From NCBI RefSeq assembly GCF_017815135.1, contig NZ_JAGJCF010000005.1, positions 1 through 64,000 of the forward strand: DNA of 64,000 nucleotides, given 5' to 3'. The position numbers and the translations under genes are program-made. Source of the DNA: Jiella mangrovi (GTDB lineage Bacteria > Pseudomonadota > Alphaproteobacteria > Rhizobiales > Rhizobiaceae). This document shows, one piece after another, positions 42,649-52,893 of this stretch. The notes beneath the pieces are model-generated. The model did not search any database, was not told the origin of the DNA, and saw only the letters and a program-made list of their open reading frames with translations. Within the stretch, counting starts at the first letter, position 1. Every line of letters starts with the position of its first letter.

Positions 42649-43025
42649 GAACAGAAAGCTACCGTTAAGGTATACGATGAAAAGTATGGCGTGAAATATC
42701 CGAAGGCTGTCGAGTGCTTGATGAAGGATCGCTAGACACGGCTCGCCTTGTTCGACTTCTCTGCCGAACATTGGGACCATCTGAGAACGGCGCCTCCGAT
42801 TGAGAGCGTCTTTGCCACCGTCTTGCATCGGATCGCGCGTAAGAAAGGTGCCCTGTCTCGCAAGACCGCCCGGCTCATGGTCTTCAAGCTGGTCATGGCC
42901 GCTTCGAAGACCTGACGACGGCTGAAGGGCGAAAATTGCTTGCCGATGGTCGTCGCAGGCGTCACATTCACAGACGGCGTCGTAATCGTCCAGGACGCCA
43001 ATCAACACGCAGCCAGATTAAACCT
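42649..43025 (+). pseudogene. IS256-family transposase C-terminal remnant with two stops
   Basis: The plus frame reads KVYDEKYGVKYPKAVECLMKD, a TAG near 42733, then FDFSAEHWDHLRTAPPIESVFATV, ARLMVFKLVMAASKT, a TGA near 42914, and RRLKGENCLPMVVAGVTF. These are the conserved end of IS256-type transposases. The bases just before it (42590-42648) resemble the end of a different IS. Confidence 0.8.
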
Positions 43026-43513
43026 ATCACTCATAATCGGCCATAGCTCTTTCAATCCACTTGGTCTGGTCATCGGACAGTATTCTCTGCCGGGGCGGGA
43101 CAAGGGGCATAATCTGCGATCGACTTCAATAGCAACCCGACCGGGCACGGACGAGATGCTCATCCTGACCAATGACTGGATCAAGAAGACGGCTCAAAGA
43201 TCTTCGCTGTCAAAGCTCTGGCGAGATCGGCATCTGATCCTGCCACGCGCAGATTGGCGGGCCCAGTAGATTTAGCTTGCCTGTGCAACGCGGAACTTTG
43301 AATGGAGCGGCTCAACCTTAGCCGGTCGTTGGAACGGGACGTTGAGCTGTTGCCGCCATGGCTCCGGCTCGTGAAAACCGGCGTGGCAGCGGTGACCGCA
43401 ACATCTCTTAACAACTTCAAATTCTGCGGCTCTCCCCAGTCGGTAGAGATCGCTTCCGCAGCGACGGATTATAGCGGGAGCCGCCCGCCAGGCCGTCATG
43501 GCTGGAGTGTTTC
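43026..43513. other. Intergenic region after the IS256 remnant
   Basis: Nothing in these 488 bases could be assigned with confidence. Protein-like stretches exist in several frames (for example SASDPATRRLAGPVDLA), but no family is recognised. It should contain the promoter of the efflux operon that starts at 43514. Confidence 0.35.
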
Positions 43514-44377
43514 ATGTCCTCATCTCTACTCAGAAGCTCCTTTCGGTATATGGTCGGTTTTGGATCCCTGATCGGGATGGCCGTACCCGCAATCAAGCAG
43601 ACCCATGCGGCCGACTTCGCCATCGCCGAGCCCGCCCCGTCCCCAGTTTACCAGGCTCCGGATCCATCTAGGTTCGGCCTGATCGGCCAGAAGCTCCACG
43701 AATGGAATGTCATTGTCGGGGCAGGGGCGATGATAGAGGCGAAATACGAGGGCAGCGACGAATTTGAAGTCAGCCCGGTGCCCTACATCTCAGCCACCTT
43801 CGGTGACTGGCTGAGCGTCGACCCGGGCGGCATTGAGGCGAAAGTCTACGAGACAGGGCCTTTCGTCTTCTCGGCGAAACTTGGCTACGAGACGGGTCGC
43901 AAGGAGGGCGATGCGGACGAACTCGACGGCCTCGGTGATGTCGATTTCGGCGTGACGTTGGGAGGCAAGGCCGCGGCGAAGTTCGGACCGGCGGAGTTTT
44001 TCGGTTCGGTCGAAAAGACGATCGGCGGCAGCGACGGCCTCCTCGCGGTCGCTGGCATCGAGCTGACCCAAGCCTTCACGTCCTCTCTCCTTCTCGGTGT
44101 CAAGGCCTCGGCGACTTTCGCCGACGACAATCACATGGAAGCCTATTTCGGCATCGACGCGGGTCAATCGCGGCGCTCAGGCTATCGCGAGTTCGAGGCC
44201 GAATCCGGCTTCAAGCGCGTCGATTTCTCTGCGACCGCGACGATGGCGGTGACCGAGAACTGGTTCGCGCGTGGCGAAGGCGGCGTTGGCATTCTGGTCG
44301 GCGACGCGGCCGACAGCCCAATCGTCAAGGACGAGGTCCAACCCTTCGGATTGGTCGTGGTCGGCTACCGCTTTTGA
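43514..44377 (+). CDS. MipA/OmpV-family outer membrane protein
   Basis: A 287-residue protein with a signal peptide ending near THAADF. The mature protein consists of amphipathic beta strands (for example WNVIVGAGAMIEAKYEGSDEFEVSPVPYIS), and the C-terminus ends in VGYRF, the terminal Phe signal for outer membrane insertion. MipA/OmpV proteins are beta barrels linked to antibiotic or envelope stress. Next comes an RND adaptor that starts 56 bases later, so this may be the outer-membrane part of the efflux locus. Confidence 0.87.
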   Translation: MSSSLLRSSFRYMVGFGSLIGMAVPAIKQTHAADFAIAEPAPSPVYQAPDPSRFGLIGQKLHEWNVIVGAGAMIEAKYEGSDEFEVSPVPYISATFGDWLSVDPGGIEAKVYETGPFVFSAKLGYETGRKEGDADELDGLGDVDFGVTLGGKAAAKFGPAEFFGSVEKTIGGSDGLLAVAGIELTQAFTSSLLLGVKASATFADDNHMEAYFGIDAGQSRRSGYREFEAESGFKRVDFSATATMAVTENWFARGEGGVGILVGDAADSPIVKDEVQPFGLVVVGYRF

Positions 44378-44433
44378 ACGCTGCCCGCGACCTCGCGCTG
44401 CGCCCGACACTCTTTCGTCAAGGGATCGCTTCG

Positions 44434-45684
44434 ATGGTTTCACGAAGATTCTCCAGGCTCTTTCTAGCGTCGGTGCCGATCTGTGCCGCGATCGCTTCGG
44501 CCATCCTCGTCGCGCCCTCTCGCCCGGGAACCGCGGCCGAGGCCATGGAGTCCGCACCCCTGCCAGCGGTCAGCGTCGTGTCGGCTCGAAGAGGAGAGAT
44601 CGCCCGCCGGATCCGGCTCACAGGATCGCTGATTGCCCGGCACGAAAGCCTGGTGACGGTGGATCTCGATCGTGCCTTGCGGGTCGTCGAGGTAATCGGC
44701 GAAGTCGGAGACGAGGTCGTCGAAGGAGACGTTCTCGCCCGTCTCGACGATACGGCCGTCCGCATCGAGCGCGACGTGAACACAGCCAAGCTCGCTCGCG
44801 CCGAAGCGGCGATCCGACAGGCGGAGGCCCAGGTCACCGATGCCGCCGTCGCACAGGAAGAGGCGACATCCTCCCTGGAGCGAGGCCGCACGCTCAAGGA
44901 CAGGGGCATTACCGCCGCCGATGTTCTGGAAAGACTGACATACGCGGCAAGCCGGGCTGCCACGACCCTCGACATTGCACGATATGCCCTTGCCCTCGCC
45001 GAGGCAGACCGCGCCATCCTGTCGACCGAGCGTCGCGACATCGAGGCTCGCCTTGCCCGTACCCTCGTCCGCGCTCCGGCCACGGGCCGGATTTTGAGAC
45101 GCGCGGCTAAGATCGGGGCGCTGGTCGGCTCGGGCAGCGCCGAGCTTTTCGCGATCGCTGAGAAGGGCGAGGTCGAAGTAGCGGCCGAAGTTCCGCAGAT
45201 GGATTTTCTGGATATCCCACAAGGCGCCAGCGTCTCGATGACCGTCCCGGGCCTCGAAAAGTCCCTTACCGGCGTCGTGCGCCTGATGGAGCCGGAGATG
45301 CAAGCCACCGGCCGCCAGGGCCTTTTGCGCATCGCCATCACCCGTGATGCCGGCATACCCCTGCCGACGGGTGCCTTCGTTCGCGGCGAGGTCGAGGTCG
45401 ATCGCCGCAGTTCCGTTCTGCTGCCGGCTTCGGCGGTCGAAACGACGGAGGGGCGGGCCGAGATCCATGTCGTCAGGGATGGCGTCGTGGCAACGCAGTC
45501 GGCCGTTATCGGCATGCGAGTGAACAACCTCGTCGAAATCGTCTCCGGCGTCGAGGCCGGCGAGACGATCGTCCTCAAGGCCGGAAGCTTCCTCGAGCCC
45601 GGCGATCGCGTCCGCCCCTTCTTGATCACCTACGGAGAGTCCATCGCGGATCGTCCCCTCGAGCTCGCTCTGGACAGCCAGTGA
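44434..45684 (+). CDS. RND efflux periplasmic adaptor (membrane fusion protein)
   Basis: A 416-residue adaptor. A signal or anchor helix (LFLASVPICAAIASAILVAP) comes first. A lipoyl half-motif follows (EVIGEVGDEVVEGDVLARLD), then a long coiled coil rich in Ala and Glu, and the second lipoyl half VRAPATGRILRRAAKIGALVGSG. A beta-barrel domain (LPTGAFVRGEVEV) ends it. It bridges the inner membrane pump and the outer membrane. ATG at 44434 is preferred; the longer frame opens at TTG 44374. Its TGA overlaps the pump ATG. Confidence 0.9.
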   Translation: MVSRRFSRLFLASVPICAAIASAILVAPSRPGTAAEAMESAPLPAVSVVSARRGEIARRIRLTGSLIARHESLVTVDLDRALRVVEVIGEVGDEVVEGDVLARLDDTAVRIERDVNTAKLARAEAAIRQAEAQVTDAAVAQEEATSSLERGRTLKDRGITAADVLERLTYAASRAATTLDIARYALALAEADRAILSTERRDIEARLARTLVRAPATGRILRRAAKIGALVGSGSAELFAIAEKGEVEVAAEVPQMDFLDIPQGASVSMTVPGLEKSLTGVVRLMEPEMQATGRQGLLRIAITRDAGIPLPTGAFVRGEVEVDRRSSVLLPASAVETTEGRAEIHVVRDGVVATQSAVIGMRVNNLVEIVSGVEAGETIVLKAGSFLEPGDRVRPFLITYGESIADRPLELALDSQ

Positions 45685-48600
45685 TGAGCAGCAACGCATC
45701 AGCCTGGGCGATCCGTAATCCGGTCCCGTGCATCCTCCTGTTCGTCGTCCTGACGGGTCTCGGCCTATTTAGCTTCCGGTCGCTGCCGATCACTTACTTT
45801 CCCTTGATCGACGTTCCGGAAGTGACGATCGCCGTCAGCGATAGCGGGGTAGCACCCTCGCAGATGGAAACCGAGGTCACCAAACCGATCGAGGACGCCG
45901 TTGCGGCTCTCGTGGGCGTCAAGGAGATCAAATCGACGGTCAGCGAAGGCCAGTCCGATACGACAGTCGAATTCGAACTCGGGATTCCCGTCGACCGAGC
46001 GGTTGCTGACGTGGAAAATGCTATTTCCGCCATTCGCTCCGACCTCCCGGCTACGGTGGACGAACCCGTTGTCGGACGCAACGCGATCGAACCCGAAAGT
46101 GTCGCGACCTATGCCGCCATCGACCAGACTATGACGGCCGAAGAATTGTCCTGGTACGTCGATGATGTGGTGATCCGTAAGCTTAGCGGTCTTCCCGGCA
46201 TGGGGCGGGTAGAACGGGTCGGCGGCGTCGACCGGGAGATCGCGGTGAAGCTCGATCTCGATCGCCTCGAAACCTTCGGCATAACGGCGGCTGCAATCAC
46301 CGACGAGCTCAAGTCGAGCAATCTCGATGTTTCCGGCGGCACCAGCCGCGCCGATGGGCGCGAGCGGGCGATCACCACACTCGCCACCGCGAGCTCGGTC
46401 GCCGACCTTGCCGAGATGCCGATCGCGCTTCCCAACGCACCGGCGCTGCGCTTATCGGATCTCGGCACGGTTACCGACGCTACAGCCGAACAGAAAGCCT
46501 TCGCTCTCCTTGAAGGGGCGCCCGTCGTCACGATTGCGATTTACCGCGCCCGGGGTGCGAGCGACGTGACGGTCGCGGACGAGGTCGCAGAGACGCTCCG
46601 GGAATTTGCCGCAGCAAACGACAATCTTTCCTTCGAGCTGATCGACACCAGCGTTCATCGCACGCTCGGCAATTACGACGCGGCTCTCCACACGCTGATC
46701 GAGGGTGCAATCCTGACGGTCCTCGTTGTCTTTCTCTTCCTTCGGGATTGGCGCGCGACGCTAATTGCCGCGCTCGCCCTACCGCTCGCTGCGATCCCGA
46801 CATTCTTCGTCATCGATCTTCTCGGCTTCTCGCTGAACATCCTCAGCCTTCTCGCTATTACGCTCGTCACCGGCGTCCTCGTCGACGATGCAATCGTTGA
46901 GATTGAGAACATCGTCCGGCACGGGCAGATGGGCAAACCGCCGTTCCGGGCGGCACTCGATGCCTCGGACGAGATCGGCCTCGCCGTCATGGCCATCTCA
47001 GCGACGATCATCGCCGTGTTCGTGCCTGTCGGCTTCATGCCTGGTATGGTCGGGCGTTATTTCAGCCAGTTCGGCCTGACGGTGGCGGTCGCCGTCTTCT
47101 TCTCGCTTCTTGTGGCTCGGCTGATCACACCGGTTCTTGCGGCCTATCTGATGCGGGAGAAAGCCGGCGGTCACGCCGACGGGCAGTGGATGAGGGTGCC
47201 CTATTGCTGGCTGTTGCGGCACACGCTGCGGGCGCGCTGGCTAGTGGTGATCGCCGCTTTCGCCCTCTTTGGAGCCGCCGTCGTCGGCCTGACGAGGCTT
47301 CCGAGCGGCTTTTTGCCTGCCGAGGACACCGGCAAGATCGTCGCTTCGGTCGAACTGCCGGAAGGATCGACCCTTGACGAAACGCGGCGCATCGGCGCTG
47401 TCGTGTCCGATCGTCTGGCGGCAGTGCCGGACGTCAGAACGGTCTTCGTCCAGGGCGGTGCCGACGCGTACGGCAAGCGCGACGTTCGCCGCATGGCCGT
47501 CTCGCTCGATATCGGGCGTGCGTCGGTTCGCGAGCGGAGCCTTTTCGAGATCGAGCCGCTCGTGGCGGATGAACTGCTGGATGTTCCGGATATCCGTTTC
47601 GAAATTCTCAACGATCGCGGCGGCCGCGACGTGTCGTTCTCGGTGCTTGGCCGTGACGGCAAAGCAGCGAGCAGGGCGGCCGATCAGATTCTGAGTGAAC
47701 TTGCCGAGACAGGCGTCGCTCGGGACACGACCTCGAACGGCAACGCGCACCGGCCCATCCTCGCGATGCAAATCGATCCCGATCGAGCGGCCGATGCCGG
47801 TGTCTCCGCACGTGTCATCGCCGAGACCCTTCGTGTCTCGACGGTAGGCGCCTCCCGCAAAGACCTGCCGATATTCATCGACGATACCCGCCGTATTCCG
47901 ATCCGGCTGCAATTGGCGGACACTGCGCGCGACGATCTGGCGACACTGCGGGCGCTATCCATCCCGACTCTGTCGGGCGGGTCGGTCGCCCTCTCGCAGA
48001 TCGCCGACATCGATTTTACCGACGAGGTGTCGATCATCGAGCGGCTCGATCACGAGAGACGCATCGATATCGGCTTCGACGTGCCTGCCGGGATCTCGCC
48101 GGGCGAGGCGCTCGCCCGTGTCCTGTCGCTCGATGCCGTGAGGTCTCTGTCGCCAGAGGTGCGCGTCCTTGCAACCGGCGACTCCGACGATGAGGGCGAG
48201 GTCTTCGCCGCCTTCGGCACATCTATGACCGCCGGGATCGCGATGGTGCTGGTCGTCCTCATTCTTCTCTTCGGCAGCGCTCTTACGCCCTTGACGATCC
48301 TCGTGACCCTGCCTTTGTCGATCTGCGGTGTCGTCGCCGCTTTGAGCCTCACCGGCGACGCGCTGTCGCTGCCGGTAGTCATCGGCATCCTGATGCTGAT
48401 GGGCATCGTCACCAAGAACGCGATCATGGTGGTGGAGTTCGCTATTGAACGCGAGGCCCACGGTCTGGCAAGGCGCGAGGCGATCATCGAGGCGGCCAGC
48501 CAGCGACTGCGGCCGATCCTGATGACGACACTCGCAATGATCGCGGGGATGCTGCCTGCCGCGATCGGAACGGGGGAGGGTGGCGAATTCCGGGCCCCGA

Positions 48601-48785
48601 TGGCGGTCGCGGTCATTGGCGGCCTTGCCGCCTCTACCGTACTCTCGCTCGTCGTCGTGCCTTCGTTGCGCTGGCTGCTCGCCGATCTCGGCGATGTTTG
48701 CGGCCGCTTCTTTCGTCCATTCTTGAACGCGGAAACCGCTGAAGGCCTCGCCTTGCCGGGCAAAGCGCGGCAGAAAGGGCGCTAA
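45684..48785 (+). CDS. RND-family efflux pump (AcrB/MexF-like inner membrane transporter)
   Basis: A 1033-residue RND transporter of standard length. Twelve transmembrane helices in two halves flank two large periplasmic loops. Helix 4 carries the proton-relay pair in GVLVDDAIVEIENI. The N-terminus has NPVPCILLFVVLTGLG and the second half NAIMVVEFAIEREA. It couples proton flow to export of drugs, metals or lipids. It is coupled to the adaptor by a TGATG overlap. Lack of a TolC gene nearby means an outside channel is used, or the MipA protein helps. Confidence 0.94.
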   Translation: MSSNASAWAIRNPVPCILLFVVLTGLGLFSFRSLPITYFPLIDVPEVTIAVSDSGVAPSQMETEVTKPIEDAVAALVGVKEIKSTVSEGQSDTTVEFELGIPVDRAVADVENAISAIRSDLPATVDEPVVGRNAIEPESVATYAAIDQTMTAEELSWYVDDVVIRKLSGLPGMGRVERVGGVDREIAVKLDLDRLETFGITAAAITDELKSSNLDVSGGTSRADGRERAITTLATASSVADLAEMPIALPNAPALRLSDLGTVTDATAEQKAFALLEGAPVVTIAIYRARGASDVTVADEVAETLREFAAANDNLSFELIDTSVHRTLGNYDAALHTLIEGAILTVLVVFLFLRDWRATLIAALALPLAAIPTFFVIDLLGFSLNILSLLAITLVTGVLVDDAIVEIENIVRHGQMGKPPFRAALDASDEIGLAVMAISATIIAVFVPVGFMPGMVGRYFSQFGLTVAVAVFFSLLVARLITPVLAAYLMREKAGGHADGQWMRVPYCWLLRHTLRARWLVVIAAFALFGAAVVGLTRLPSGFLPAEDTGKIVASVELPEGSTLDETRRIGAVVSDRLAAVPDVRTVFVQGGADAYGKRDVRRMAVSLDIGRASVRERSLFEIEPLVADELLDVPDIRFEILNDRGGRDVSFSVLGRDGKAASRAADQILSELAETGVARDTTSNGNAHRPILAMQIDPDRAADAGVSARVIAETLRVSTVGASRKDLPIFIDDTRRIPIRLQLADTARDDLATLRALSIPTLSGGSVALSQIADIDFTDEVSIIERLDHERRIDIGFDVPAGISPGEALARVLSLDAVRSLSPEVRVLATGDSDDEGEVFAAFGTSMTAGIAMVLVVLILLFGSALTPLTILVTLPLSICGVVAALSLTGDALSLPVVIGILMLMGIVTKNAIMVVEFAIEREAHGLARREAIIEAASQRLRPILMTTLAMIAGMLPAAIGTGEGGEFRAPMAVAVIGGLAASTVLSLVVVPSLRWLLADLGDVCGRFFRPFLNAETAEGLALPGKARQKGR

Positions 48786-48882
48786 GCCGGTACGGTGGAG
48801 CGGTATCATCGATGGTCGGATGCGAAAATGTCTGTGACCCTCAGGGTGAAAGTGGCCAGACTTGCATGGATCGCATAGCGAG

Positions 48883-50208
48883 ATGAGCGTGTTCAGGCGA
48901 ATGATACCCCGCAGCGTTTCCGGTCAGATCGCGGCGATTATCCTGCTCTCCGTCGTGCTGGTGGTCGCCCTTGGGCGCGTCGGCGGCATCGTGCGTCACA
49001 GCCAGTTTCTCGGCGTCTACGCCTTCGAGTCCTTCTTCGAGCAGATCGCGGCGATAGGCCCTCTCATGGGAAAGTTATCGGCCGCGCAGCAGGACGATCT
49101 GGCTTCTCTGATGGCGGCGAGCGATCTCGACCTTGCGATCGTCGATCCGGCCGAGGCGGAGCGGCTCGCAAAGGACGCCAACGCCCCGAATTGGATTATC
49201 CAAGCGGTCGAAATGCTCTTTCCACCCGACGACGAATTGCCGGCAGGGAGCCGATTGTTCTCTCTGCCTGCTGCGACGTTGATCCTGGTGCCGCTCGACG
49301 AAACCTCTGTCCTCGCCGCCTATGGTCCGGCGCGGCCACTGGTCAGCAACGATGTGCTCGGCCCTCTCAGCTACTATGTTCTCGCTTTCGCAACGCTTCT
49401 GGTTCTCTTCGGGCGCTATTCGCGCTGGGCGTTTCTCGGCCCGCTGGCGCGAATTTCCGACGAGGTGAAGCGCTCGAACGGGACCGAGGAAGGTCGGCTC
49501 GCAAGTGGGCAGGGCGCCCCGGAAGTCCTCGCATTGACCGAAGCGCTTAACCAGATGCGGACCCGTGTCCGTGGCCTTCTCGACACGCGCGCCCGCATGC
49601 TGCGCGGCGTCAGCCACGATCTGCGCACGCCTTTGACACGGCTGCGTCAGCGCATCGAGCGGTTGGACGACGACCAGGAGCAGCGAAAAATGCTGGCCGA
49701 TGTCGAGCAGATCGACAGGCTGATCGACGAAACGCTTGACTATCTGCGGGCGGATGCTGCCGGCGAGGAGGCCGAGCGGGTAGACGTGGCGAGCCTCCTG
49801 CAGACCATCCAGGCCGATTTCGCCGATCTCGGCTCGGACATTCGCTATGACGGCCCCGACCATCTCGCTGCGATGATCAGGCCGAGTGCGATGCTGCGCG
49901 CCATCACCAATCTCTGCGGCAACGGCCTCAAATTCGGCAGCCGGGTCATCATCGTTCTCTCACGCGTCGAGGGCATGCTTCGCATCGACGTTGTGGACGA
50001 CGGGCCGGGCATCCCGCGCGAACTCCGGGACCGTGTCATGGAACCGTTCTTCAAGGCGGTCCCGACCCGCACCGATCGAGACCGCAAGGACGGCTTCGGT
50101 CTCGGTCTGTCGATCGTCTCGGAGATCGTCGCCGCACATCGCGGGCGCCTCACTCTTCTGGAAAATCGGCCCTGCGGACTGATCGCGCGGGTGGAGTTGC
50201 CGGAGTGA
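48883..50208 (+). CDS. Two-component sensor histidine kinase with HAMP domain
   Basis: A 441-residue sensor. Two membrane helices (about 15-33 and 160-178) enclose a periplasmic domain of about 120 residues. A HAMP linker follows. The H box is GVSHDLRTPLTRLRQRIERL, the N box AITNLCGNGLKFG, then DVVDDGPGIP and DGFGLGLSI. ATG at 48883 is preferred to TTG 48862. It lies about 100 bp after the pump and 92 bp before its regulator, so the three are probably one regulatory unit. Confidence 0.92.
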   Translation: MSVFRRMIPRSVSGQIAAIILLSVVLVVALGRVGGIVRHSQFLGVYAFESFFEQIAAIGPLMGKLSAAQQDDLASLMAASDLDLAIVDPAEAERLAKDANAPNWIIQAVEMLFPPDDELPAGSRLFSLPAATLILVPLDETSVLAAYGPARPLVSNDVLGPLSYYVLAFATLLVLFGRYSRWAFLGPLARISDEVKRSNGTEEGRLASGQGAPEVLALTEALNQMRTRVRGLLDTRARMLRGVSHDLRTPLTRLRQRIERLDDDQEQRKMLADVEQIDRLIDETLDYLRADAAGEEAERVDVASLLQTIQADFADLGSDIRYDGPDHLAAMIRPSAMLRAITNLCGNGLKFGSRVIIVLSRVEGMLRIDVVDDGPGIPRELRDRVMEPFFKAVPTRTDRDRKDGFGLGLSIVSEIVAAHRGRLTLLENRPCGLIARVELPE

Positions 50209-50299
50209 CCCGCACAGCTTCGAAGTTTACCTGACGTGCCGCCAGTGTGTCGCCGCCACAGGCCCTGCAACGCCTTCGTTTGAACGGAAACCGACATTC

Positions 50300-51034
50300 A
50301 TGCCGTCCGATTTGAACCATTCCTCTACGACGCCCCGCATCCTGATCGTAGAGGACGATGCCGAGATCGGGGCGATGCTGCGAGACGCATTATCGAAAAA
50401 CGGAATGCATGCGGAGGTGGCGACCAGCGGGCGCGAGATGGATGACCGGTTGCTTGCCGGCGCCTTCGATCTCGTCATTCTCGACGTCATGCTGCCGGGG
50501 GAGGACGGCCTCAGCCTGTGCCGCCGTCTGCGGTCCGAAACCAGTGTTCCCATCATCATGCTGACGGCGCTAGGCGAGGAGGTCGACCGCATTCTCGGTA
50601 TCGAGATCGGCGCCGACGACTATATCACCAAGCCGTTCAGCACCCGCGAGGTTCTGGCGCGGATCCGCGGTCTTTTGAGGCGCGCTTACTTTTCGAAGGC
50701 GGGAGCCGAGCGCATGCGCCCCTTGCGCTTCGAAGGCTGGCGCATCGATCCGCTGCGCCGTCAACTGCACGACCCCGAAAACACCCGGATCTCGATGACG
50801 ACGGCGGAGTTCGATCTGCTCCTCGCGTTCTGTCGCAATCCGGGCAAGATCCTGACGCGGGAGGAACTCTTAACGCTCACCCATGCGGGATTGGCGGGTC
50901 CAGTCGAGCGAAGCGTCGATGTTCACGTGTCCCGCGTCCGCCAGAAGATCGAGGCCGACCCGCGTGAGCCGGTGCTTCTGAAAACGGTCCGGCTCGGTGG
51001 CTATATGTTCACGGCGAATGTCGACGCTGGGTAA
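50300..51034 (+). CDS. OmpR-family response regulator
   Basis: A 244-residue regulator. The receiver has RILIVEDDAEIG, the phosphorylated Asp in LVILDVMLPGEDG and the conserved Lys in DDYITKPF. The C-terminal winged helix has ISMTTAEFDLLLAFCRNPGKILTREELL and VDVHVSRVRQKIE. It pairs with the sensor kinase just upstream and most likely controls the mipA/RND operon. Confidence 0.93.
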   Translation: MPSDLNHSSTTPRILIVEDDAEIGAMLRDALSKNGMHAEVATSGREMDDRLLAGAFDLVILDVMLPGEDGLSLCRRLRSETSVPIIMLTALGEEVDRILGIEIGADDYITKPFSTREVLARIRGLLRRAYFSKAGAERMRPLRFEGWRIDPLRRQLHDPENTRISMTTAEFDLLLAFCRNPGKILTREELLTLTHAGLAGPVERSVDVHVSRVRQKIEADPREPVLLKTVRLGGYMFTANVDAG

Positions 51035-51210
51035 AGGCTGGCTTCAACCTCCTGCATGATTGGCAAACTCTTCCTCGGACGCAGACCAATTTGGCCTGTC
51101 GCAACTTTGATCCCGAAGCGCGAAAGCCAGCCTTGAACGAACGGAAAATGCCGATTTTTGGCATCGCCTTCTGGACCCGGAAATGGTCGCTTGCTGTGCC
51201 TTGCGGGTGA

Positions 51211-51226
51211 TCTCTCTCTCTCTCTC
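51211..51226 (+). repeat. (TC)8 dinucleotide tract
   Basis: Eight perfect TC units in intergenic sequence upstream of the IS3 remnant. Such tracts can slip during replication. No promoter is evident next to it. Confidence 0.8.
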
Positions 51227-51294
51227 TTGAAACTGGATCGTTCTGAACTGCAGTTTTCGGCGGTAGCATCCTCTGGCCGGGAAGGAGCGAAGAA

Positions 51295-51690
51295 CGATCA
51301 AGGCATCGCAGTTTTCGGACGCTCAGAAGGCGTTCATTATGAAGCAGGGAACAGATGCCATGCCGGTGGCGGAGATCTGTCGGCGAGCTGGGATCAATCA
51401 GGCGACCTACTTCATCTGGAAAAGGAAGTAACAAGGCCTGCTGCCGACGGAGCTGAAGCGACTGAAACAGCTCGAGGATGAAAAAGGCAAGCTCCGCAAG
51501 TTGGTCGCGGACCTGTCGCTGGACAAGGAGATGCTTCAGGACGTCATCCGCCGAAAACTTTGAGGCCTGGTCGCAAACGCGAGCTGGTGACGGAGACGTG
51601 CAGGGAATGGTGGTGTATCGATCAGACGCGCCTGCCGGGTTCTGGAGTTCGACACCTCGACCGATCTTGTCCCCAGTCGTGGTGTAGCTG
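51295..51690 (+). pseudogene. IS3-family OrfA remnant with internal stop and OrfB stub
   Basis: The plus frame reads SQFSDAQKAFIMKQGTD, PVAEICRRAGINQATYFIWKRK, a TAA at 51429-51431, then LKRLKQLEDEKGKLRKLVADL and DKEMLQDVIRRKL with a stop at 51561. This is a complete OrfA helix-turn-helix and leucine zipper with one nonsense change. A short OrfB start (GVSIRRACRVLEFDTST) follows in another frame and then ends. Confidence 0.85.
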
Positions 51691-51819
51691 ACGGCGTCGC
51701 ACCGCGGTTCCGGCTAGGCCGGATTGATCAGCGGGCCACGGCTGCCATGATCCGACCATCCATCACCTTCGCCATCATGGCCGAAGCGACGCTGTCCGTT
51801 CGAGGATCCAGGATGCCGC

Positions 51820-51986
51820 GCGGCGAAGCTTCGCTTGGCACGTCGCTCGAGGTCGGTTACCGCTTCCTCTTTTGCGGTGAGCGGTGGATTGTGATCTTTC
51901 CAGGCCTGGTCTTAGTTCTACTCCTGGTAGGGGTGAGCGTGTTCGCGGGCCGGCTGCGTGACCGGATCGATCCCAAACTGAGGTGA
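51820..51986 (+). pseudogene. Dipeptide ABC transporter permease (DppC-type) C-terminal stub
   Basis: The frame reads ASLGTSLEVGYRFLFCGERW, then WIVIFPGLVLVLLLVG and ends AGRLRDRIDPKLR. This is the standard end of OppC/DppC permeases (PGLA, last helix, LRDxLDPRLR). The other helices and the binding loop are missing, replaced upstream by IS3 debris. The GntR gene starts 14 bases downstream, suggesting the regulator once ended a dipeptide-uptake operon. Confidence 0.65.
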
Positions 51987-52000
51987 GGCAAGGATAGACG

Positions 52001-52720
52001 ATGGCCAGTGACTTGCTCAGGTCGAGCTTGCTGAAGCCGGTCGGATCGAGAAAGACCGTGCAGGATCAGGTCTACGATCAGCTCCGCGATGCTCTGATGT
52101 CCGGCGCGTTCGAGGCCCGCGCGACGTTCACCATCGCGTCCCTCGCGGATCGATTCCAGACGTCCCATATGCCCGTCCGGGAGGCGCTGAGGCGGCTGGC
52201 TTCGGAGAGCGCCCTGCGAATCGCCACCCAGGGCACCGCCTTCGTGCCTGACATCACGCTTGCCGAACTTGCCGACATCACCCGCGCCCGGGTGATCATC
52301 GAGGGCGCCACCGCGGAAATCGCGGCGGCCCGGATGGGGCAGGCAGACATCGCCGAACTCGAACGGATCCTCGCCATACACGTCGCCACCGGGACGACCG
52401 GCGACATCACCGCGATGGTCGCCGCCAATCGGGGGTTCCACTTCTACATCTATGACCGCGCCGGCAGCCCGGTCCTGATGAGCCAGATCGAGAACCTCTG
52501 GCTGCGCTCCGGGCCGTATGTGCGCTTTCTCTCGGACAAAATGGCCGCCCTCCTGAAGTCCGAGTACAAGGAAGGCTTCGTGCTGCATCATGCCGAGATG
52601 CTTGATGCTCTCAGGGCCGGAGATCCGCTTGCCTTCCGACAGGCCATGGAAGCCGATATCAAGGAGACCGAGCATCTGCTGCGCGACTTCCTTTCGTCGC
52701 CCGGTGCGATCGACGCTTGA
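52001..52720 (+). CDS. GntR-family transcriptional regulator (FadR/FCD subfamily)
   Basis: A 239-residue regulator. The winged helix has VQDQVYDQLRDALMSGAF, FTIASLADRFQTSHMPVREALRRLASE. The FCD ligand domain has RVIIEGATAEIAA, NRGFHFYIYDRAGSPVL and HHAEMLDALRAGDPLAFRQAMEADI, with the His residues that bind a metal. AAGGA precedes the ATG. It sits after a permease stub and may have controlled that lost operon or the cluster at 54469. Confidence 0.9.
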   Translation: MASDLLRSSLLKPVGSRKTVQDQVYDQLRDALMSGAFEARATFTIASLADRFQTSHMPVREALRRLASESALRIATQGTAFVPDITLAELADITRARVIIEGATAEIAAARMGQADIAELERILAIHVATGTTGDITAMVAANRGFHFYIYDRAGSPVLMSQIENLWLRSGPYVRFLSDKMAALLKSEYKEGFVLHHAEMLDALRAGDPLAFRQAMEADIKETEHLLRDFLSSPGAIDA

Positions 52721-52893
52721 CGCCGGAGCGCCGTGAGCTGGCGGGCGGGCATGACAATCGCGCATCATCGCTTGACGTTAGGGAAATTGTGGTTCCCGCG
52801 ATCATGGCCGTGAGCGGACAGAGCAAGCCTGCGCCCGCGCTGGCAGGAGCGGTCTGCTCGACGCGCCTCGGGGCGCGGCCGGCCCTTCAGCAA

